NCBI RefSeq assembly: GCF_017353415.1
Contig: NZ_JAFMPX010000035.1
Span: 1 to 37,093 of the forward strand
DNA length: 37,093 nucleotides
Source of the DNA: Arthrobacter sp. E3
Lineage (GTDB): Bacteria; Actinomycetota; Actinomycetes; Actinomycetales; Micrococcaceae
Direction: 5' to 3'
The first letter of the stretch is position 1; every line of letters begins with the position of its first letter. This document shows positions 32,472-37,093 of the stretch, piece after piece. The translations under genes and the position numbers were made by a program. Under the pieces are notes generated by a model that ran no database searches, had not been told where the DNA came from, and saw only the letters and a list, made by a program, of their open reading frames with translations.

Positions 32472-33908
32472 CTACGGCCCTTCTTGCTCAACGCTGGCAG
32501 GAACCTGAACGGCGTTCAAGTCTTCCTCACCAGCCAGGTCGGTTTTGCGGCCTGTTTTCCGGTAATACGCGAAGACTGCGGCGCCCACGACCAACCAAAC
32601 AATGCCGCCAACTTTGGCATCAATATTGGCGTTGAGTAGAACGTAACCCAAAATGAGAAACCCGATGATGGGTGCCACAAGGTGTAGCAGGAAGTTGCGC
32701 GATTTCTTTCGACCAATGTAGAGCACGACGACGGCCACGTGCAGCAACATGAAGCTGAATAGGGCCCCGAAGTTCACGAGCGACGAGATCAGGTCGATCT
32801 GTCCTACAAAGAACAACACCAAGATCGCTGAAACGACCGACACCAAAATGATGGCGTTCCTGGGTACTTGGCGGTGGTTGAGGCGGCTCAGGAACTTGGG
32901 CAGCTGACGGTCGCGGCTCATCGAAAAGAGCAGACGAGAGGTTGCAGCCTGAGCAGCCATGGCGTTGGCGATACCAACGGCAAGTACGTTCACGGCGAAG
33001 AATGCAGTCATCCAGCCAGTATTCGATGCAGCCTGCACGATAGTAAAGAAAGCGTTCCCAGCTTCGTTGTCGCTGAACGATTCTCGCCCGCCAGCGAGGG
33101 CGCTAGCAAGCCAGGTCTGCAAAATGAACAGGAACGCCACTATGCACAGCGCAAGCACCATCGCCCGCCCGGCTGACTTTCGTCCGCCGGAAGCCTCCTC
33201 GGACAGGGTCGCTATTCCGTCGAAGCCCAGGAAGCTCAGGACTGCTATCGATAGTGCGCCAGCCAATAGCGGACCGCTGATGCGGCTTGCGTCCCATAGC
33301 GGATCGATGGTGAAGGCGGCCCCGGGGATGGTTCCCCCGGTGAGTGCCACGATTGCAATAACTACGAAAATCAGCACGAAGATGAGCTCGATGGCCAAGA
33401 AGATCCGGTTCATCAACTTCATCGAGCTGACTCCCATGAGGTTGATGGCCGTGTTGATGGCTACGAATATCAACGCCCACACCCAGCGCGGGGAATCCGG
33501 GAAGATTCCCACCATGGATTCAGCCGCGAACACATACAGCAGCGTGGGTACAAGCAGATAGTCAAGAAGAATTGCCCAACCGGCAAAGAATCCCACATTG
33601 GGGTGAATGCCACGACCCACATAAGAGAAGACTGAACCGGCCAACGGGATGGCCTTCGCCATCTGCTGGTACGCCAGCGCCGTAAAAATCATGGCAATGA
33701 GCCCAATTAAATAAACCAGCGGGACCATGCCGCCGGCAGCGTTGTACACCACACCAAAAATGGCCTAGGGCGCAATCGGAAGCATGAAGATGAGGCCATA
33801 GATCAGAAGGTCAGCTGTCGAGAGGGAACGTTTGAGCTCCTGTTTGTACCCGTAGGCCTCCAGCTGCTGCTGTGGGCTAAGTTCGGGCGTGCCGCCTGTA
33901 GTCTTCAT
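32472..33908 (-). pseudogene. APC-family permease interrupted by an amber codon in the first helix
   Basis: Reading from ATG 33908 gives MKTTGGTPELSPQQQLEAYG and then LSTADLLIYGLIFMLPIAP, followed by TAG (33765–33767). The same frame then continues without a break as AIFGVVYNAAGGMVPL to a normal end at 32472. Removing the stop restores an ordinary APC permease of 478 codons, with SFLGFDGIATLSEEASGG in helix 6 and FSMSRDRQLPKFLSRLNHRQVP in the loop. Relatives have Trp or Phe at the stop position, so a TGG-to-TAG change is the simplest cause. A reinitiated product from GTG 33752 would lack helix 1. It is the first gene of the permease–formamidase operon. Sequencing error or a recent mutation are both possible. 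Confidence 0.8.
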
Positions 33909-33951
33909 GGCGTGTGCTTTCTCTCAGGGATGGATGTATGCGCGGGTGTTC

Positions 33952-33965
33952 GAACAACGTTGTTC
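33952..33965. promoter_or_regulatory. Operator-like palindrome GAACAACGTTGTTC
   Basis: A perfect 14-base palindrome lies 44–57 bases upstream of the permease ATG (33908), where an operator for the permease–formamidase operon would be. The shape suits a dimeric GntR-, LacI- or TetR-type regulator. No regulator gene is adjacent, so the binding protein is unknown. Confidence 0.55.
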
Positions 33966-34013
33966 TGCGCTCATACTTGGCTGGGAATAAGGCGAAGCCT
34001 GCCGGGAAGCCGA

Positions 34014-34151
34014 CGGGGCGTTTCAAGTGTACGCCCCGGCCGTTGCGGAGTTGGGGAATCCTAAACACCCGTTTTTCACTGCTGGCGAAGTTTCGAGTGG
34101 GTCAACCACTCAGACACGGCGGTTGAGTATGTCAAGGCCCTATTGGCCTTG
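34014..34151 (+). other. Three successive hairpins in the 390-base non-coding region
   Basis: CGGGGCG (34014–34020) pairs with CGCCCCG (34032–34038); GAGTGG (34095–34100) with CCACTC (34106–34111); CAAGGCC (34133–34139) with GGCCTTG (34145–34151), all perfect, with loops of 11, 5 and 5 bases. The region 33909–34298 otherwise lacks a convincing gene and holds only the palindrome and these hairpins. A structured leader of the small membrane gene or a separate RNA is possible; strand is not certain. Confidence 0.4.
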
Positions 34152-34298
34152 GTATGTTGCGGGGCCGCAGTCACAGCTACACTATCTGAGGAGAGTAACT
34201 GACGACGAAGGCATCCTGGATGCTTCGGAAGCAGCCACTGGCTGAACCGATGCCGACGCTCTGTGTGATGGCAAGTTCCGATTCGAACAGGAGAGCTC

Positions 34299-34499
34299 AT
34301 GATCTGGCAGATCATCGTGTTCGTCGTATGCTGGTGCCTCGTGTCTGTTGTAGCCGCTTTCTTGCTCGGGCGCTTGTTTCGCCGGCGGTCCGAGCCTTCC
34401 GTGATCAACGCAGACACCCTCGATGGCGAACCGTCCGAGGCCAGCGAGACGGCACTGGAGCAGGTCATCCCGGAGCCGACGGCGGCCCTGCGTAAGTAA
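34299..34499 (+). CDS. Small single-helix membrane protein
   Basis: The 66-residue protein begins IWQIIVFVVCWCLVSVVAAFLLGRLF, one strongly hydrophobic helix (residues 2–27), followed by RRR and an acidic, low-complexity tail. That predicts N-out/C-in insertion with a cytoplasmic tail. CAGGAGAG (34288–34295) at correct distance supports ATG 34299, and a terminator follows, so it is probably a real gene. I recognise no family. It is preceded by a long non-coding region with hairpins. Function is unknown. Confidence 0.65.
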   Translation: MIWQIIVFVVCWCLVSVVAAFLLGRLFRRRSEPSVINADTLDGEPSEASETALEQVIPEPTAALRK

Positions 34500-34569
34500 C
34501 GCTGTGTATGTTTCGCCCGCGAAGGCGGCGCGGCCCACGAGCGCAACGGTTCCACTGGGCACAACAAAA

Positions 34570-34613
34570 AACCCCGCGATTTCAAGATTGTTTGTCTTGA
34601 TGCCGCGGGGCTT
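34570..34613. terminator. Bidirectional terminator
   Basis: CCCCGCG (34572–34578) pairs with CGCGGGG (34604–34610), with an inner TCAAGA/TCTTGA stem. On the plus strand CTTTCCTTT follows; on the minus strand TTTTTTG follows. It can end both the small membrane gene and tRNA-Val. Confidence 0.85.
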
Positions 34614-34618
34614 TCCTT

Positions 34619-34694
34619 TGGTGGGTCCTACCGGGATCGAACCGATGACATCCACGGTGTAAACGTGGCGCTCTACCAGCTGAGCTAAAGACCC
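34619..34694 (-). tRNA. tRNA-Val (anticodon TAC)
   Basis: On the minus strand the acceptor GGGTCTT pairs with AGGACCC (one G-U), the D arm carries TAGCTCAGCTGGTAGAGC, the anticodon stem CCACG/CGTGG encloses TTTACAC (anticodon TAC) and the T arm is TCGGTTCGATCCCGGTA-like. Discriminator A is followed by an encoded CCA (34621–34619). A terminator follows within 10 bases. Confidence 0.97.
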
Positions 34695-34765
34695 ATTTCA
34701 TTGCTTCCAGTTCCAAGCTGTGTGCTTGTTGGCCGGACCAACGAGAAACTACTGTACATGATGAT

Positions 34766-35728
34766 TTAGGGAATACGCCAATCGAGTTTCAAGGCGTCGA
34801 CCAACCAGCCCAGGCTCTCCCCCACACCTGCTTCCAATTTGATCCGGGCCAACGAATCTCCCCGTGTGGTACCCCGGTTAATGATGACCACCGGCTTTCC
34901 GTCCTTGGCAGCCTTCTTTACAAAACGCAGCCCGCTCATGACAGTCAAGGAAGACCCTGCAACGAGCAGCATGTTGGCGGAATCCACCATGGCGTAGGAC
35001 CGTTCAACCCTGTCCTTGGGCACATTTTCCCCAAAAAACACGAAGTCGGGCTTGAGCATGCCACCGCACAACGGGCATGTTGCTGGCGTAAAGGAACGGA
35101 TCAGCTTCTCAGACTCCAGCTCGGCGTCGGCATCGGGAGCCGCCGACACTCCTCCGGCATCGCTCACGGCATCAAGGAAGCCTGGATTCAACTCGTCCAG
35201 GAGGTTGGCAAGAAATGCCCGCGAAAAGGTGTTGTGGCATGTCATGCACACAATCTGGTCAAAACGACCATGCAAGTCCACCACGTTGCCAGCGCCTGCG
35301 CTCTCATGCAGGCGATCAACATTTTGCGTGATGATCCCACTCAACCGTCCACCACGTTCCAACGCCTCCGCAGCATAATGACCAGCATTGGGTTTGGCAT
35401 GGTGCAGATGTGTCCAGCCAACATGGTTCCTGGCCCAGTAGCGTTGGCGCAGTAGGGGGTCACCCATAAATTCCTGGTAACTCAACGGTTGCCGTGGCGG
35501 TGAATTTGGTCCACGGTAGTCAGGAATGCCGGAATCCGTGCTCAGCCCGGCTCCGGTCAGCAGCGCAGCTGAATGATCTCCCAACAGCGCTGCGATTCCT
35601 TCAAGAACTTCGATGTCGGCAGGCGCCAGCATTCCAGCTCGGGCGCTCTCACCGTTACCGGCTTCCGGACGCTCCCAGGCGGCACGCACCAGAGCAGTCT
35701 CGCCGATGCCTGGACGCACTTTATCCAT
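34766..35728 (-). CDS. Sir2-family NAD-dependent protein deacylase
   Basis: The 320-residue protein is a sirtuin that removes acyl groups from lysine using NAD. Motifs are ALLTGAGLSTDSGIPDYRG (NAD-binding), TQNVDRLHESAGAGNVVDLHG (catalytic His), CMTC and CPLC zinc-binding pairs about 60 residues apart, KPDFVFFGENVP and the GSSLTVMSG loop. The insertion between zinc pairs is acidic and longer than in short sirtuins. ATG 35728 gives a 27-residue leader before MLAPADIEVLEGI; a start there is possible. It begins 19 bases after the peroxiredoxin gene stop and may be co-transcribed with it. Targets such as acetyl-CoA synthetase are known for the family but not shown here. Confidence 0.92.
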   Translation of the reverse strand: MDKVRPGIGETALVRAAWERPEAGNGESARAGMLAPADIEVLEGIAALLGDHSAALLTGAGLSTDSGIPDYRGPNSPPRQPLSYQEFMGDPLLRQRYWARNHVGWTHLHHAKPNAGHYAAEALERGGRLSGIITQNVDRLHESAGAGNVVDLHGRFDQIVCMTCHNTFSRAFLANLLDELNPGFLDAVSDAGGVSAAPDADAELESEKLIRSFTPATCPLCGGMLKPDFVFFGENVPKDRVERSYAMVDSANMLLVAGSSLTVMSGLRFVKKAAKDGKPVVIINRGTTRGDSLARIKLEAGVGESLGWLVDALKLDWRIP

Positions 35729-35746
35729 GTTCTCAGCTTCCCATCG

Positions 35747-36223
35747 CTAGAGCCGCGCCAATGCCTGGCGGTAGCGTGCAAGTGGGCGTGCCTGCCCTGT
35801 GGGGGTGCTGAAGGCATCAGCTATGGTCCCGTCCTCCGAGATGAGGAAGGTGCTGCGCCCAGCCATGCCGCGCACGGCATCGAAAACACCATAGGCGGCG
35901 GAAACCTCCCCATGCGGCCAAAAATCAGCCAGCAGGTCAAAGCCGTGGCCTTCTGTTTCAGAATAGGCACGCAGGGTGTATTTGCTGTCCACGGACACGG
36001 CCAGCAGTCGCACGCCAGCGGCAGTGAACTCCGCACGATGGTCCCGCAGCTCACCCAGTTCCCCGGTGCAAATTCTGGAGAAGGCGAAGGGGTAGAACAC
36101 CAGTGCCACAGCAGTGCCCCTCTGTCCGCTGAACGAAATTGGCTCACCAAATTGATTGGACAGCGTGAAGTCGGGGGCGCAGTCCCCTACCTGCAAGCTC
36201 TGGCGTGTGCCGGCGTCGGGCAT
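35747..36223 (-). CDS. Peroxiredoxin, AhpE-like
   Basis: The 158-residue thioredoxin-fold peroxidase has APDFTLSNQFGEPISFSGQRG, the active-site FYPFAFSRICTGELGELRD with the peroxidatic cysteine in ICTGEL, and SVDSKYTLRAYSE later. No resolving cysteine is seen elsewhere, as in mycobacterial AhpE. Its start overlaps the DUF3052 stop in a TAATG, so translation is coupled. The order DUF3052–AhpE next to aceE matches Mycobacterium. It reduces hydroperoxides in the cytoplasm; the electron donor is not apparent here. Confidence 0.9.
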   Translation of the reverse strand: MPDAGTRQSLQVGDCAPDFTLSNQFGEPISFSGQRGTAVALVFYPFAFSRICTGELGELRDHRAEFTAAGVRLLAVSVDSKYTLRAYSETEGHGFDLLADFWPHGEVSAAYGVFDAVRGMAGRSTFLISEDGTIADAFSTPTGQARPLARYRQALARL

Positions 36224-36642
36224 TACTGGCGTTTGCGTGGAACCAGGCGCGATGCTGCCCAGTCAGCGGAAACCCCTGCAGTGGTGGTGACATGCAGCCC
36301 TGCCGTGGGGGCAGCTTCCTGGATGTCAGCTGGCGGGACGTAACCATCCCGGCCCGGCTTCGGTGTGAGGATCCATACGATCCCACCTTCATCCAAGGTT
36401 GTCAGTGAATCCACCAGGGCATCCACTAGGTCGCCATCATCCGCGCGCCACCAGAAGACGACGGCGTCAACAACGTCGTGGTCCTCCTCATCAAACATTT
36501 CCGAGCCAATCAGGCCTTCAATGCTATCGCGCAGTTCAAAATCAACGTCGTCGTCATATCCGAGTTCCTGGATGAGATCTCCATCCTTGAACCCCAAATT
36601 GCCTGCCACCTTGGCAACAGTGCCGGCGTCGGCCTCGCTCAC
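36223..36642 (-). CDS. DUF3052 family protein
   Basis: The 139-residue protein is a conserved actinobacterial type with AGNLGFKDGDLIQELGYDDDVD at the N-terminus, then an acidic helix and VDAVVFWWRADDGDLVDALVD. It lacks catalytic motifs and any signal. It overlaps the peroxiredoxin start by one base and is divergent from aceE, the same arrangement as the Rv2239c–aceE region. The function is unknown. The start ATG 36642 has AGGAGGAAT upstream. Confidence 0.85.
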   Translation of the reverse strand: MSEADAGTVAKVAGNLGFKDGDLIQELGYDDDVDFELRDSIEGLIGSEMFDEEDHDVVDAVVFWWRADDGDLVDALVDSLTTLDEGGIVWILTPKPGRDGYVPPADIQEAAPTAGLHVTTTAGVSADWAASRLVPRKRQ

Positions 36643-36897
36643 GTTATTCCTCCTGCATTCAACGCTTACGCGCTGGTTGTTGGTCAGTAAACCCCAGTCT
36701 AGGGGGTGAGCCCAGATTGCCTCTACTTAACGACTCCTGGCAGGCGGACCCTGCACGGGACAGCCCGAATATGTGATATACATTACGCAACCTGCACGAG
36801 TTCCCCCTTTTTGGACGGCTACCCTGGCAGCAGCGGTGTTCATGCCCTATGCGGAGCTACGCACAACGGGCACCCGCGGTCTAGAGTGAATAAACAC

Positions 36898-36919
36898 GCC
36901 CATCGCCAGAGCAATGGGC
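36898..36919 (+). other. Hairpin in the aceE leader
   Basis: GCCCAT (36898–36903) pairs with ATGGGC (36914–36919), with an inner GC/GC pair, 30 bases before the aceE start. The 307-base region 36643–36949 has no gene; promoters of DUF3052 and aceE presumably lie here (for example TATACAT near 36777), but I cannot fix their -35 elements. Confidence 0.5.
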
Positions 36920-36949
36920 ACCCCACACTGCTTTTAAGAGAGGTCGGAC

Positions 36950-37093
36950 GTGGCTGCAGGAGATACGAACTCCCATATCCTTAGCGGGTTGACTAACCAG
37001 CTTCCTGATCGTGATCCGGATGAGACTGCCGAGTGGCTTGAGTCTTTGGATGCGTTGATTCAGGATCGTGGCACGGAGCGTGCCCAGTTCATT
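36950..37093 (+). CDS. aceE: Pyruvate dehydrogenase E1 component (partial, N-terminus)
   Basis: From GTG 36950 the frame reads VAAGDTNSHILSGLTNQLPDR, then DPDETAEWLESLDALIQDRGTERAQFI to the window end. The DxDPxETxEWLxSLDxxI.xxGxxRAxxL pattern is the standard N-terminus of homodimeric AceE, the thiamine-diphosphate decarboxylase of the pyruvate dehydrogenase complex. AGAGAGG lies upstream. The gene continues outside the window. Its location beside DUF3052 supports the call. Confidence 0.93.
   Translation, partial: MAAGDTNSHILSGLTNQLPDRDPDETAEWLESLDALIQDRGTERAQFI

Noticed and set aside
33970-34298. Transposase remnant in the non-coding region
   Set aside because: I translated the plus-strand frames and found no DDE or other transposase pattern and no terminal inverted repeats.
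34076-34655. Minus-strand frames of 157–169 codons over the small membrane gene and tRNA-Val
   Set aside because: They run through a tRNA and a terminator and have no protein-like features.

Overview
The window looks like chromosome from a Micrococcaceae actinobacterium, most likely an Arthrobacter or a close relative. The supporting evidence is an MptB-type polyprenol-phosphomannose mannosyltransferase, a DUF3052–AhpE-type peroxiredoxin pair next to aceE (the mycobacterial order), a long GapB-type glyceraldehyde-3-phosphate dehydrogenase, a class A RNase P RNA, GC-rich codon use and several likely leaderless or GTG-started genes. The genus is an inference. I see no phage genes, transposase, integrase, CRISPR array or plasmid functions.

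Layout. 1–6.8 kb: the tail of an unknown gene, a PrmC-like methyltransferase divergent from an AlkD-type DNA repair protein, two divergent multi-membrane glycosyltransferases, a DRGH-type non-specific nuclease and oligoribonuclease. 6.8–12.1 kb: tRNA-His, peptide deformylase, an MFS sugar transporter, a two-domain acyltransferase and release factor RF3. 12.1–19.9 kb: a membrane-anchored HNH nuclease, then a co-oriented amine-catabolism cluster (TetR regulator, AraC regulator, aldehyde dehydrogenase, APC permease, FAD amine oxidase). This cluster is bracketed by two copies of a structured repeat whose stems co-vary. The logic is import of an amine, oxidation to the aldehyde, then oxidation to the acid. 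19.9–27.1 kb: rnpB, gapB, yaaA, a zinc-ribbon-family protein with Nif3, msrA, and cysK–cysE, which together make cysteine from serine.

27.1–34.3 kb is the most unusual part. A TetR gene and a DUF4188 gene are divergent and both lack their 5' ends at one shared breakpoint near 27.64 kb. After gnd comes a 465-base non-coding stretch with two tandem, promoter-equipped hairpins. Both present the same C-rich loop (GTCCCCCAATA) on stems of different but compensating sequence, and I propose them as sibling small RNAs. An exonuclease–BRCT gene and a small DUF6504-like gene follow. Next is a permease–formamidase operon whose permease carries an amber codon in the first membrane helix. A 390-base leader region with an operator-like palindrome and three hairpins precedes a 66-residue membrane protein. 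34.5–37.1 kb: tRNA-Val, a sirtuin, peroxiredoxin, DUF3052 and the start of aceE.

All functions are read from recognisable motifs. No database search or folding calculation was run. Starts were chosen by ribosome-binding sites where these were visible.
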